The notes below the pieces were generated by a model. It saw nothing but the letters and a program-made list of their open reading frames with translations. It made no database searches and was not told where the DNA came from. The translations under genes were made by a program, and so were the position numbers. Of a stretch of DNA of 64,000 bases, positions 24,938 to 34,006 are shown in pieces (position 1 is the stretch's first letter; the number at the start of each line of letters is the position of its first letter). Where the stretch lies: positions 25,188 through 89,187 of the forward strand of contig JADLAX010000011.1 in the NCBI GenBank assembly GCA_020848035.1. The letters run 5' to 3'. This DNA comes from Anaerolineae bacterium. Lineage in GTDB: Bacteria; Chloroflexota; Anaerolineae; Promineifilales; Promineifilaceae.

Positions 24938-26797
24938 ATGAGAACATCTCTAACACAAAAAATAATCCTACTCTTCTTTTTGCTGCTGTTTGTCGGCGGG
25001 TCGCTGGCCAGCGGGCTGCGCCCAGCTCCGGCTAAGGCCCAGACCGACACGCCAACGCCGTCGGCCACGCCATCGATTGTGGTGAGCAGTGTGCAGCCCA
25101 ACAGCGTCAGCAATTTGGTGGAAACCGAGCTGGTGGTCACCGGCAGCGGCTTTGTCGATGGCGCAGTGGTTGTTTTGTCTGGCCTGGGCGGGCTTAACAC
25201 CACCTTTGTCAGCAGCAGCCTGCTGCGGGCCAACCTGCCTGCGGGTACCGCGCCGGGCGGCTACAGCGTTACCGTCATCAATCCCAACGCTGCGTCGGCC
25301 TCGCTGGCCAACGCGATTACGGTGACCGCCCCGGCAGGTCCAACCAACACGCCAGAGCCGACCAACACGCCGCCGCCTACCGCGTTTGTACGGCCGTTGC
25401 TCGTCGTCAACAGCTACGGGGCCAGTTCAGCCGAAATTACCCCTGGGGAAAACCTGGCCTTCGAGATGACTATCGCCAACGCCGGGCAGAGCCGGGCCAG
25501 CAACGTGGTGGCCACCTTTGTGGCCGGGAGCTTTACCGCCCGCGACACCGGCGGTGTGCAGGCGCTGGGCATCATCGACCCCGGCGGCACGGTGCGCTTC
25601 TGGCAGCCCCTGGCCGCCAGCCGCGATCTGGCCGGGCAAAACATTGCTACGCTGGAAGTGAAGGTCGATTACACCGACGTGAACGGCACCAGCTACAGCG
25701 AAACGTTTGCCCTCACTTTCCCGGTTAAGCGGGCGGCCACGGGCGGCGTAGCGGCGACGGCCACCCCAACGGCCACGGCGACCGCCACAGCCACCAGCGG
25801 CCCCGTGCTGCGGCCGCAGCTGCTGGTCACCAGCTACGAAATTGACCAGGATCAGCTCCAGCCGGGCATGGGCTTTACCCTCAGCCTGACGGTGCAGAAC
25901 CAGGGCAACAGCACAGCCCGCCGCGTGACGATGATTTTGGGCGGCGGCAGCACCTCTGGCGGTACGGTAGATGGCACCCCGGTCCCCGGCGGCGGGCTGG
26001 ACGGCGCAGGCGGCGACTTTGGCGAGTTTGCCCCGGTCGGCGCGTCCAACGTGCAAACGCTGGGCGATCTGGCCGAGACGGACAGCCTGCAAACCACGAT
26101 GGCGCTCATCGTCAATGCCGCCACGGCACCAGGGGCCTACCCGGTGAAGGTGTCGTTTGTCTACACCGACGACCGCAACAACAGTTACGAAGACAATCAG
26201 GTGATTACGCTGCTGGTTTACAAACGGCCGTCGGTCGAAATGAACTTCTACTCGCCCGTGTTTGACTTCTTCGTGGGGCAGCCGGGCAGTTTGCCCCTGC
26301 AGTTGGTGAACAGTGGGAAAAGTTCGGCCGTTTTTGGCAACTTCAGCGTCACCGCCGAGGGCGCAACCTTCGAGAACAACAGCTTTTTTGTCGGCACGCT
26401 GGACCCCGGCGGCTTTTTCCCGCTGGATGCGATCATCTATCCCGAACTGCCTGGCCCGCTGGACCTGCTGCTCAGCGTCAACTACACCGACGACTTCAAC
26501 CAGCCGCAGGTGCTCACCCAAACGCTGACGATCAACGTGGTGGAGTCGTTTTTCCCGGAAGAACCGATCGACCCATTCCCGGAAGAACCGCTGCCAGAAG
26601 TTGAACCCGAACCAGAAACGTTTGGCCAGAAGGTGTGGCGCTTCATCCTGGGTCTGCTGGGCCTGAGCAGCGGCGTGCCGCAGCCCGCCCAACCCGACTT
26701 CGGCGTCCCCGGCGAATTCCCGGTGGACGGTCAGGGAGGCTCTTTTGAAGGTCCAGTAGAAGGTCCAATACAAGTAGTCCCAGGAGTTGGGCCGTAA
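24938..26797 (+). CDS. Secreted IPT/CARDB-repeat protein of ABC cassette
   Basis: ATG at 24938 gives 619 residues. Signal peptide (KIILLFFLLLFVGGSLASG), an IPT/TIG-like domain (VSSVQPNSVSNLVETELVVTG), Thr/Pro linker, then two or three CARDB-like Ig domains (LLVVNSYGASSAEITPGENLAFEMTIANAG and LLVTSYEIDQDQLQPGMGFTLSLTVQNQG), and an acidic Pro-rich tail with a C-terminal hydrophobic helix. It replaces the HlyD-type adaptor of MacAB systems in this locus, so it may link the permease to the cell surface. Confidence 0.8.
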   Translation: MRTSLTQKIILLFFLLLFVGGSLASGLRPAPAKAQTDTPTPSATPSIVVSSVQPNSVSNLVETELVVTGSGFVDGAVVVLSGLGGLNTTFVSSSLLRANLPAGTAPGGYSVTVINPNAASASLANAITVTAPAGPTNTPEPTNTPPPTAFVRPLLVVNSYGASSAEITPGENLAFEMTIANAGQSRASNVVATFVAGSFTARDTGGVQALGIIDPGGTVRFWQPLAASRDLAGQNIATLEVKVDYTDVNGTSYSETFALTFPVKRAATGGVAATATPTATATATATSGPVLRPQLLVTSYEIDQDQLQPGMGFTLSLTVQNQGNSTARRVTMILGGGSTSGGTVDGTPVPGGGLDGAGGDFGEFAPVGASNVQTLGDLAETDSLQTTMALIVNAATAPGAYPVKVSFVYTDDRNNSYEDNQVITLLVYKRPSVEMNFYSPVFDFFVGQPGSLPLQLVNSGKSSAVFGNFSVTAEGATFENNSFFVGTLDPGGFFPLDAIIYPELPGPLDLLLSVNYTDDFNQPQVLTQTLTINVVESFFPEEPIDPFPEEPLPEVEPEPETFGQKVWRFILGLLGLSSGVPQPAQPDFGVPGEFPVDGQGGSFEGPVEGPIQVVPGVGP

Positions 26798-26800
26798 AAG

Positions 26801-26871
26801 GGAGATGGGGAGATTGGAGATTGGAGATTAAGAGCGAAACAAATCTCCAATCTCCAGTCTCCAATCTCCAA
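26801..26871. repeat. Word-hairpin, family E (GGAGATT), copy 2
   Basis: GGAGATGGGGAGATTGGAGATTGGAGATTA words (26801-26830) pair with TCTCCAATCTCCAGTCTCCAATCTCC words (26842-26869). The same element is inserted in frame in mutL (12798). Here it lies between the CARDB protein stop and the permease start. Confidence 0.9.
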
Positions 26872-26884
26872 AACAAAGGTTTTT

Positions 26885-28189
26885 ATGGGCATACTCGATT
26901 TGCTTTCACTCGTATGGGAAAACCTGACCCGGCGCAAGGGGCGCGTGGCGCTGACGGCCGTTGGTGTCATCATCGGCACGGCGGCGGTGGTGCTGCTGGT
27001 GTCGTTGGGCAACGGCTTGCAGCAAAATGCGGCCAGCCAGCTGGGCGGCATTGGCGACCTGACCAAGATCCAGGTGTGGCCCAACTGGGGCGAACCGGAC
27101 CCGGAAACGGGCGAACCGGGCACCGCCACGGTCATCACCGACCAGACTGTGGCCGACATTCAAGCGCTGCCGGGGGTAACGGCCGTTATCGCCCAAGAAT
27201 ATTTCCAGGGCTGGGGCTTCATCTCCGTGGACCGGCTGGAAGGCGGCGGGCAGTTGGTGGGCATCGGCACCGATGATTTGAGCAACCTGGGCGTGAAGGC
27301 CCAGGCGGGCACGCTGCAATTGGAGCGCGGCACGATGATTATTGGATCGGCCGTTCCGCAAAACCTGTACAATCCCCGCCCCCGCCCCGGCGAATCGGTC
27401 GAGCCGCCCGCCGCTGAGGATTTGCTAGACAAGCAGGTGTCGCTGGTGCTGGTGAAGTGGAACAGCGACGGCACCGAAACGCGCAAAACGGTGCGGATGC
27501 GCATCACCGGCGTCATTGCCGAGGCCCGCGACGAGCCAGACTGGTCGATGTACATCTCCCTGCCGGAAATGACCGGCTACAACACCTGGGTTCTGGGCAA
27601 GCCCATTGACCGTGACGAAGCGGGCTACCCCGGCCTGGTGGTGCGCGCCGCCTCCATCGACAACGTGATTGACATCACCGACCAGATTGTGGCCCTGGGC
27701 TACCAGGCCTATTCGCCGCAGTCGTTTGTGCAGGGCATCAGCGGCTTTTACACCATTTTGCAAATCATCTTTGGCGGCGTGGGGGCGATTGCCCTGCTGG
27801 TGGCAGCCATCGGCATTGCCAACACGATGGCCATGGCCATTTTGGAGCGCACCCGCGAAATTGGCCTGATGAAAGCGGTCGGCGCCACGAATCGGCACGT
27901 TTTGGCCGTGTTTTTGGGCGAATCGGCCGGGATTGGCTTTTTGGGTGGATTGGGCGGGGTGCTGCTGGGCTGGGGGTTGGGCCAGGTGGTCAACGTCCTG
28001 GCGCTGGCTTACCTGGCCGGACAGTCGGTGGAAACTGGAGCCCCACCGCCCACTGTGGCCGTGGCTACCCCCACCTGGCTGCCCATTTTTGCCCTCATTT
28101 TTGCCACCATTGTCGGCCTCATTTCTGGGCTGTATCCGGCCCTGGGGGCTGCTACGCTGTCGCCGATTAAGGCGCTGAAGTATGAATAG
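26885..28189 (+). CDS. ABC transporter permease, MacB/FtsX family
   Basis: 434 residues. The N-terminal helix (RVALTAVGVIIGTAAVVLLVSLGNGLQ) is followed by a large extracytoplasmic MacB-PCD-like domain (residues about 45-290) and three C-terminal helices with the FtsX motif FGGVGAIALLVAAIGIANTMAMAILERTREIGLMKAVGAT. It is the partner of the ATPase at 24136. The transported or mechanically driven substrate is unknown. Confidence 0.92.
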   Translation: MGILDLLSLVWENLTRRKGRVALTAVGVIIGTAAVVLLVSLGNGLQQNAASQLGGIGDLTKIQVWPNWGEPDPETGEPGTATVITDQTVADIQALPGVTAVIAQEYFQGWGFISVDRLEGGGQLVGIGTDDLSNLGVKAQAGTLQLERGTMIIGSAVPQNLYNPRPRPGESVEPPAAEDLLDKQVSLVLVKWNSDGTETRKTVRMRITGVIAEARDEPDWSMYISLPEMTGYNTWVLGKPIDRDEAGYPGLVVRAASIDNVIDITDQIVALGYQAYSPQSFVQGISGFYTILQIIFGGVGAIALLVAAIGIANTMAMAILERTREIGLMKAVGATNRHVLAVFLGESAGIGFLGGLGGVLLGWGLGQVVNVLALAYLAGQSVETGAPPPTVAVATPTWLPIFALIFATIVGLISGLYPALGAATLSPIKALKYE

Positions 28190-28202
28190 GGCAGATTCTT
28201 AT

Positions 28203-28252
28203 CAGCAGATTACGCAGATTTAAAAGATTTTTTATCTGCGTAATCTGCGAAA
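28203..28252. repeat. Word-hairpin, family H, copy 2
   Basis: CAGCAGATTACGCAGATTTAAAAGA is mirrored by TTTTTTATCTGCGTAATCTGCG. The stem contains ATTACGCAGAT with ATCTGCGTAAT, and the T-run TTTTTT makes it look like a terminator between the convergent permease and DUF47 genes. Confidence 0.8.
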
Positions 28253-28292
28253 TCTTTGATTATTCTTGCCCTGTACTCTGGTTAATTCCCCT

Positions 28293-28922
28293 CTAACTCC
28301 ACTTCACGCCGATGTCCATCACAATATCGGCCGCTTTGTCGCCCTGGTCAGCGGCGTTGGAGAGGTGGCGCAGCACTTCGCGGCATTTGAGCATACGCAT
28401 GATGTGCTCGGCATCTTCGGGTCCCTGAAACAGCTCGGCCAGGCTGTGCCGGTAGGCGTGTTCCACGGCATTTTCCAGCTTCTTCACGCGGCGGGCGTGT
28501 TCGCTGGCCACGCGGGGATGGTCGATCAGGCGTTCCATTGTCAGGTGCAGCTCTTTGGCCATTTCTAGCAGCAGGTCGGCCATTTGGGAAACGGCCGTAA
28601 ACGGCGCCAGCTTAAAAATCTCCAACTCCTCAATCGTCACGTACACATAATCAATAAAATTGTCCAATGCCCGCGACAGGGCAAAAATGTCCTCACGATC
28701 CAGCGGCGTCACAAAGCTGTCTTCCAACTCATGCACCAAAATGCGATGGACCTCGTCGGCCTCTTTTTCCACCTGGCGCGCCTGCACGCTGCGCTTCTCG
28801 TTGGGCTTTTTCAGGTACGCTTGCAGCGACTCCACGCTCACCACAGTGTATTTGCCCTGCTGAATCAGCAGCTGCAAAAAGTTGCTTTGTTTAGGTTTGA
28901 TGAATCGTTTGAGCCACTCCAT
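28293..28922 (-). CDS. DUF47/PhoU-like phosphate transport regulator
   Basis: ATG at 28922 with GGAGG upstream gives 209 residues. It is an all-helical DUF47 (TIGR00153) protein: VEKEADEVHRILVHELEDSFVTPLDREDIFALSRALDNFIDYV is the characteristic segment. DUF47 proteins are PhoU relatives that accompany PiT transporters and probably gate them. The PiT gene lies immediately upstream (44 bases), supporting the role. Confidence 0.92.
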   Translation of the reverse strand: MEWLKRFIKPKQSNFLQLLIQQGKYTVVSVESLQAYLKKPNEKRSVQARQVEKEADEVHRILVHELEDSFVTPLDREDIFALSRALDNFIDYVYVTIEELEIFKLAPFTAVSQMADLLLEMAKELHLTMERLIDHPRVASEHARRVKKLENAVEHAYRHSLAELFQGPEDAEHIMRMLKCREVLRHLSNAADQGDKAADIVMDIGVKWS

Positions 28923-28966
28923 ACCGGTTGCCTCCAAAAACAGAAGGTCGATTTTACAAAATCGAC

Positions 28967-29950
28967 CTACAAAATTGCGTTCAGGGGAAAATAAAGCAGG
29001 GCTGCCAGCAAACCAGAGACGGGAATGGTGAGGACCCAGGCAATGAGCATCTCATACCCCACCTGCCAGCGCACCTTGGTAAAGCGCTGCGCCGACCCCG
29101 CGCCCATGATGCTGGAGCTCATCACCTGCGTGGTGCTGACCGGACCGCCGAGCAAAGCCGCGCCCAAAATGATCGCCGCGCCGGAAATTTGCGACACAAA
29201 GCCATCCACCGGGCGAATTTTGTAAATACGGCCGCCCAACGTGCGGATCAAGCGCCAGCCGCCCGTGGCCGTGCCCAGGGCAATCGCCCCGGCGCTGAGG
29301 GCAATCACCCACACCGGCACCGTGAACTCGTCAATCATGCCTTCTACCACCAGCCCCAGGGTAATGATGCCCATCGTTTTTTGCGCGTCGTTGGCGCCGT
29401 GGCTGAGGGCCAGGCCAACGGCCGTTACCACCTGGGCCCGCTTAAAAAAGTGGTTGATGCGCGGCGTAGCGCCCCGCGCCAGGAAAAGCGTCAGGTTCAT
29501 CAGCAGGTAACCCACCAGCAGGCCTAAAATCGGGGATAAAAAGAGGGCCACCAGCACGGTGGTTAACCCGCTGGCCTGCACGGCGCTAAAACCGGAGGCC
29601 ACCACCACCGCCCCCACCACGCCGCCCACCAGCGCATGAGACGAGCTGGCCGGAATGCCCAGGTACCACGTCACCACGTTCCACACCACCGCCGCCAGCA
29701 TGGCGGCAATTACCACCGGCATGGTCACGTGAATCGGATCGGCAATGCCTTTGCCAATCGTTTCGGCGACGGCCACGCCAAAGAGGAACGGTCCCACAAA
29801 GTGGGCCAACGCCGCCAGCCACAGCACCCGACGCGGCGACATTGCCCGCGAGGCAATCGGCGTGGCCACAATGTTGGCACTGTCGTGGAATCCGTTGAGA
29901 AAGTCAAAAATCAGGGCTGTGATTAGCAGCAGGAAAAAGGAAAAACTCAT
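28967..29950 (-). CDS. pit: PiT-family inorganic phosphate transporter
   Basis: 327 residues with about ten membrane helices. The family signatures FDFLNGFHDSANIVAT near the N-terminus and GANDAQKTMGIITLGLV in the second half are the inverted PiT repeats that bind phosphate and cation. It probably imports metal-phosphate complexes using the proton or sodium gradient. It is followed by the DUF47 partner. GC-rich coding matches the neighbours. Confidence 0.94.
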   Translation of the reverse strand: MSFSFFLLLITALIFDFLNGFHDSANIVATPIASRAMSPRRVLWLAALAHFVGPFLFGVAVAETIGKGIADPIHVTMPVVIAAMLAAVVWNVVTWYLGIPASSSHALVGGVVGAVVVASGFSAVQASGLTTVLVALFLSPILGLLVGYLLMNLTLFLARGATPRINHFFKRAQVVTAVGLALSHGANDAQKTMGIITLGLVVEGMIDEFTVPVWVIALSAGAIALGTATGGWRLIRTLGGRIYKIRPVDGFVSQISGAAIILGAALLGGPVSTTQVMSSSIMGAGSAQRFTKVRWQVGYEMLIAWVLTIPVSGLLAALLYFPLNAIL

Positions 29951-30054
29951 GAATGCTCGGGTTGCTGTTGCGCCGATCTTTTGGCCGAACGGCAGGCTTG
30001 ATTGTTAACAACTTGTTAACAGTATAAAAGCAACCCGTCGTTCCGGCAAAGGCT

Positions 30055-30726
30055 TTATGTCACAGTTAACGGGGGTATTAACTCATCGGTTGGGGTTTGG
30101 CAAAGGGTGAGGATGGCAGCAGCAAGGTGGTGGGGGGGAGACGGCCGTTCCTCATCTGGCACCAGCACGTGAACCCGCAGGCCGTACCCGGCATACTCCC
30201 GGGCACATTCGCGGCTGAAGCCCACCACGCCCGCCTTGCTGGCGCAGTACGCCGCCCGGTTTTCCAGCGGCGTTTGCACCCCCGCCGTCGAAGCAATGTT
30301 GATGATCACCCCGCCGCGCGCCTGGTTTTCATCGGCCATGACGCGGCCGCACAGCTGGCTCATAAAGAAGGTGCCTTTGAGGTTCACTTCCAGGCAGCGG
30401 TTCCAGTCCCATTCGTCCAGCTTGAGGAGGGTCGAGCGGGGCATCACGGCCGCATTGTTGACCAGGATATCAAGCTGCCCCCATTCAGCGCGGGTGGTTT
30501 CGACCAGATGTACACATTGAAACTTGTTGGCCACGTCGGCGGCCACAGCGATGGCCTGCCCGCCAGCTTCACGGATGGAGACGGCCGTTCGCTCCGCCCG
30601 GTCTGGATTGATGTCATTAACCGCCACCCGCGCCCCAGCAGCGGCCAGGGTCCGGGCAATTTCCGCCCCCAAGCCCTGCCCCGCGCCGGTTACAATCGCC
30701 ACGTTGTTGTAAATAGAATGTTCCAT
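30055..30726 (-). CDS. Short-chain dehydrogenase/reductase
   Basis: ATG at 30726 gives 223 residues. Rossmann motif VTGAGQGLGAEIA (TGxxxGxG), Asp for NAD specificity in AVNDINPD, NNAAV, catalytic Ser in IINIASTAG and YCASK (Tyr/Lys). All four SDR catalytic elements are present. It is slightly shorter than the usual 250 residues, with the C-terminal substrate loop reduced. Substrate unknown. Confidence 0.9.
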   Translation of the reverse strand: MEHSIYNNVAIVTGAGQGLGAEIARTLAAAGARVAVNDINPDRAERTAVSIREAGGQAIAVAADVANKFQCVHLVETTRAEWGQLDILVNNAAVMPRSTLLKLDEWDWNRCLEVNLKGTFFMSQLCGRVMADENQARGGVIINIASTAGVQTPLENRAAYCASKAGVVGFSRECAREYAGYGLRVHVLVPDEERPSPPHHLAAAILTLCQTPTDELIPPLTVT

Positions 30727-30751
30727 TGGCCCAGTATACGCCAATTCAATG

Positions 30752-30818
30752 ATGCGTGAAACGTGAAACGTGATGGTTTACTCCTCACGTTTCACGTTTC
30801 ACGCTTCACGTTTCACGC
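30752..30818. repeat. Word-hairpin, family B (CGTGAAACGTGA), copy 1
   Basis: GATGCGTGAAACGTGAAACGTGA (30752-30774) pairs with TCACGTTTCACGTTTCACG words (30785-30818). It lies between the SDR start and the stop of the FAD-dependent gene. Other copies: 43281-43310 and 59880-59936. Confidence 0.9.
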
Positions 30819-30828
30819 CGGGCAGGGA

Positions 30829-32061
30829 TCAATCTTCAGAATCGTCCGTCACTTCGGTGATGGGCCAATCCCAGTCCTGGGTGGTGGCGATGCGCCACAG
30901 CCGGTTGTTCACCTGGCTCAGCCTTTGTTGGAAGTCGGCTGCCAGTCCCACCAGGCTGCCCGGCGACTGCCGCTGGTGCGCCCGCAGGCTCTGCTGCAAA
31001 GCATGGGCCGATTGGGCGGCGGCGGTCATGCCCTGGGCATAGACCGGGTTGAGGGCAATGGCCGCGTCACCGGCTACCAGAAAGCCGTCCAGGTAGCGGG
31101 GCAGCTTGTCGTAGCGGCGCACCCGGTTTTCCGTGCGCTGGAAGCCGTTGGGGTGCGACAACGGCCGGGCGTCTTTGATCGCCTCGTAGAAGCTGGGTGT
31201 GGGCAGGCTTTGGGCAAAGGCCACAAAACCGGCTTCATCATGCGGCGGCACATCGCCCGCAATGCCGATGAGGGTGGCACACCAACGGCCGTCTTCCACA
31301 GGCACAATGATGCCGCCGCGCGTGCCGTGTGGTGGCTCCGGGGCAATGTACAGCGTTTTCCAATCGCCAAAGTTGGCCGGGGCCTGGTAAAGGCGCGAGG
31401 TGTAGGCCACAAACGGATTGATGCGCCACTCTTCGGGCGGGATGTAGCCCAGGTCGGCCAGCCACTGTGGTGCTTTGGAGGCACGCCCGCTGGTGTCTAG
31501 CACCAGGTTGGCGGTAACCTCATTTTCGCTAAAGTTGGCGTCGCGCCGGGGGCGCAGGCGCAGCCCGGTCACCTGGCGCTGTTCGGCATCTGTTTTGAGG
31601 CCGTCCACGCTGCAGCTGGTGATCACCGAGACGTTGGGCCGGGCCATGACGCGCCGCCGCAGGATACACTCCAGCAGCGGGCGGCTGCTGGCGATGCTGG
31701 TGGTGCGGCGCTGTGGGGTTTGCCAACGGCCGTTTTGGAAGTAAGCAATATCGGTTTGGGCATCAATTTTGATAGCCCCCTCGGCGGCCATCTCGGCCAG
31801 CAGGCCAGGAAAGAGCTGCTCCAAAATGGATTGGCCGCGCGGCATCAGCGTGTGGGCGTGGCGGCCCTGCGGCACACCCTGGCGGTAATCGTTCCACACC
31901 TCCAGCCGATCCCGCTCGACGATGGTGACCTGGTTGAAGAAGTCGCTTAAAACGCGAGCGGCCGTTAACCCGGCAATCCCGCTGCCAATGATCACCGCAT
32001 GGTCGTACGATTGATTAAGTTGTTCTGGCTGATCTGGGGCGAATTGAACTGTTTTTAACAT
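30829..32061 (-). CDS. FAD-dependent oxidoreductase/monooxygenase
   Basis: 410 residues. N-terminal dinucleotide-binding motif AVIIGSGIAGLTAARVLSDFFNQVTIVERD and the later FAD motif DGFLVAGDAAIALNPVYAQGMTAAAQSA (GD in the second FAD-binding site) are those of the p-hydroxybenzoate hydroxylase/geranylgeranyl-reductase-like group. It could hydroxylate an aromatic or reduce an isoprenoid; the sequence does not tell which. The next gene downstream is the SDR. Confidence 0.87.
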   Translation of the reverse strand: MLKTVQFAPDQPEQLNQSYDHAVIIGSGIAGLTAARVLSDFFNQVTIVERDRLEVWNDYRQGVPQGRHAHTLMPRGQSILEQLFPGLLAEMAAEGAIKIDAQTDIAYFQNGRWQTPQRRTTSIASSRPLLECILRRRVMARPNVSVITSCSVDGLKTDAEQRQVTGLRLRPRRDANFSENEVTANLVLDTSGRASKAPQWLADLGYIPPEEWRINPFVAYTSRLYQAPANFGDWKTLYIAPEPPHGTRGGIIVPVEDGRWCATLIGIAGDVPPHDEAGFVAFAQSLPTPSFYEAIKDARPLSHPNGFQRTENRVRRYDKLPRYLDGFLVAGDAAIALNPVYAQGMTAAAQSAHALQQSLRAHQRQSPGSLVGLAADFQQRLSQVNNRLWRIATTQDWDWPITEVTDDSED

Positions 32062-32463
32062 CGTGAATTCCTTCGCGTTATTTCGTTAAACGTTACCTAC
32101 ATCATGAAGCATTGGCGCGGCGCGGGCACCTGTCAAAGGTTAGGCTCGGTTGGTTAAATTGGACAGGAAAGCCGTGCCAACCATCTGAGTAATGGGGCGG
32201 TAGGAGGGATGGGGGAGTGGGAAACGGCCGTTTCCCGCCTATTTCCTACTGTTTTCCCGTCAGGGCGGTCCTATACTACCTTGCAAAGTGGCTGCCAACC
32301 CGAGACAAACCTGCAAGTGGCCGTGTAAGCTTTTCCAACTATCAATGATTTGTGTCGGCCAGCCGTGATCCGCCCCAGATTCAGGGTTGGGCCATCATAA
32401 AAAGTGGCAATTGAGGTTGCCCTGCATTCAAATTGCGACCTCAATTGATAAACAGGACCCTAC
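32062..32463. other. Divergent regulatory region with palindrome and leader hairpin
   Basis: This 402-base gap between divergent genes holds a perfect 18-bp palindrome GGGAAACGGCCGTTTCCC at 32219-32236. It also has TATACT at 32272-32277 as a possible -10 element for the ATPase gene, and the leader hairpin described separately. The region near 32062-32100 (AAGGAATTCACG, on the minus strand) serves the FAD-dependent gene. Confidence 0.5.
32408..32447 (+). promoter_or_regulatory. Leader inverted repeat before AAA ATPase gene
   Basis: CAATTGAGGTTGC (32408-32420) and GCGACCTCAATTG (32435-32447) are complementary over 13 positions (one G-T pair) around a 14-base loop. The repeat ends 16 bases before the ATG at 32464. 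It could be an operator or an RNA hairpin controlling translation. Confidence 0.6.
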
Positions 32464-33831
32464 ATGTCAACAGCTCAATTAGTGAAGCTTCTGACGCCCG
32501 TCATGAAGCTGGATGATTTGGGAATCCCAACGGGCTTGGTTCAAGACATTATTTTCCGCCTTCTTTTTAATGAAGGCGATGTTAACATTGCCCGCTTTTC
32601 TGAGGTTATGGGGATTCATGCCAGCCTGGTGGATGAACTACTGGCCCGCATGAAGCAGGAGCACCTGGTCGAAGTGGTGCGTGCCGGGGGCCTGGGCAGC
32701 CTCAGCTTTACCTACGGCCTGACCGACGCGGGCACCAAACGCGCCCGCGATGCCTTTGAGCGCAGCCAGTACGTGGGCCGCGCCCCGATTTCGTTGGACA
32801 AATATAACCAGGGCATCATGCTGCAAGCCAAACGCGAACAGCGCGTCACGCCAACGCAGGTGAAGCAGGCGCTGGGCTTTTTAATTTTGCCCGAGACTTT
32901 TCATCGCCGCATTGGGCCGGCAGTCAACGCGGGCACATCCCTCTTTTTGTACGGCCCACCCGGCAACGGCAAAACCACCATTGCCCAGGCCATCGCCCGG
33001 CTGATTGCCCACGGTTCCCCCATCTGGCTGCCCGATGCCATTACGGTCGGCGGGCAGATCATCCGCGTATTTGATCCACTGGTGCACACCCCGGTCACCA
33101 ACGAGACGATGATGCTGCACACGGGGATGCTGATGAACGGCCGTACCGAAAAGTTCAAGTACGATCAGCGCTGGCGGCTGTTTGAACGCCCCGCTGTGAT
33201 GGTGGGTGGTGAGCTGACAATGGACTCGCTAAACCTGCGCTACGAACCCATTGCCAAGGTATATGAAGCACCCCTCCAGCTAAAAGCCAACGGCGGCATG
33301 TTCCTCATTGATGATTTTGGCCGCCAGCAAATCAGCCCGCAAGAGCTGCTAAACCGCTGGATTGTGCCCCTGGAAAGCGGTATCGACTTCCTGCGCTTGC
33401 AGTCTGGGCAAAGCCTGGAAGTGCCCTTCCGCCAGCTCATCGTCTTTTCCACCAACCTGGACCCGATGCAGTTGGTTGATGGCGCGTTCCTGCGCCGCAT
33501 TCAGATGAAGGTAGAAGTGGGTGGCCCCAGCGAAAAGCTGTTCTACCAGATTTTCACTGAATCATGTAAGTCGTTTAATATGCCCTTCGACAAAAAATCG
33601 TTTGTGCACTTGCTGCAAAAGTGGTATCGCGGCCCCAACCGGGTGATGCAAGCCGTGCACCCGCGCGACATCGTGAAGACGGTCATTGCCATCTGCAACT
33701 ACGACAACACCACCCCGGCCCTGACGCCAGAGCTAATCGATGAGGCGTGTGAGTGTTATTTTGTCGATGGCAACATGGCGGCCACGCTGTCGGACCAGAT
33801 GCGAGAAGGGGCAGGGGCAAGTGAAAAGTAA
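32464..33831 (+). CDS. Winged-helix AAA ATPase of unknown function
   Basis: 455 residues. An N-terminal helical/winged-helix region (LVQDIIFRLLFNEGDVNIARFSEVMGIHASLVDELLARM) ends near residue 110. An AAA ATPase domain follows with Walker A GPPGNGKT (164-171), Walker B MFLIDDFG, sensor FSTNLDP and arginine finger FLRRIQMKVEV. It is a single-gene transcription unit with its own leader hairpin and a strong terminator. The C-terminal SEK and stop codon lie in a family-A repeat. Similar proteins are common in Chloroflexota but I know no function. Confidence 0.82.
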   Translation: MSTAQLVKLLTPVMKLDDLGIPTGLVQDIIFRLLFNEGDVNIARFSEVMGIHASLVDELLARMKQEHLVEVVRAGGLGSLSFTYGLTDAGTKRARDAFERSQYVGRAPISLDKYNQGIMLQAKREQRVTPTQVKQALGFLILPETFHRRIGPAVNAGTSLFLYGPPGNGKTTIAQAIARLIAHGSPIWLPDAITVGGQIIRVFDPLVHTPVTNETMMLHTGMLMNGRTEKFKYDQRWRLFERPAVMVGGELTMDSLNLRYEPIAKVYEAPLQLKANGGMFLIDDFGRQQISPQELLNRWIVPLESGIDFLRLQSGQSLEVPFRQLIVFSTNLDPMQLVDGAFLRRIQMKVEVGGPSEKLFYQIFTESCKSFNMPFDKKSFVHLLQKWYRGPNRVMQAVHPRDIVKTVIAICNYDNTTPALTPELIDEACECYFVDGNMAATLSDQMREGAGASEK

Positions 33832-33863
33832 AAAGTGAAAAGTGGCAGTTGAAATGTGAAAGC
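33828..33863. repeat. Word repeat, family A, half element
   Basis: AAGTGAAAAGTAAAAAGTGAAAAGTG with no complementary arm nearby. It supplies the stop codon of the ATPase gene (GAAAAGTAA). The adjacent terminator may have replaced the missing arm. Confidence 0.7.
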
Positions 33864-33898
33864 CTCTCTCCAAAAGTTAATTGGAGAGAGGCTTTTTT
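33859..33898 (+). terminator. Intrinsic terminator of AAA ATPase gene
   Basis: GCCTCTCTCCAA (33862-33873) pairs perfectly with TTGGAGAGAGGC (33881-33892) around loop AAGTTAA and is followed by six T residues. It is 30 bases after the stop codon. Confidence 0.95.
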
Positions 33899-33962
33899 GT
33901 TCGGGCTGTAGCTTGGGCCAATCTTGTTGAGATTAAAAATCAAATCGGGTAAGCAAAACTCT

Positions 33963-33996
33963 ACTTGTCACGCCCGCGCAGGCGGGAATGACATGC
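33963..33996. repeat. REP-like hairpin (CCCGC..GCGGG family), copy 2
   Basis: TGTCACGCCCGC GCAG GCGGGAATGACA forms a stem with the same GCGGGAATGACA end as the element at 1229-1252. It lies between two converging genes. Confidence 0.7.
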
Positions 33997-34006
33997 ATTA
34001 CCTGAT

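Noticed and set aside
25427..26773. Minus-strand open frame of 448 codons opposite the CARDB protein
   Set aside because: Composition typical of antisense of GC-rich genes; the plus-strand protein has a signal peptide and Ig-like repeats.
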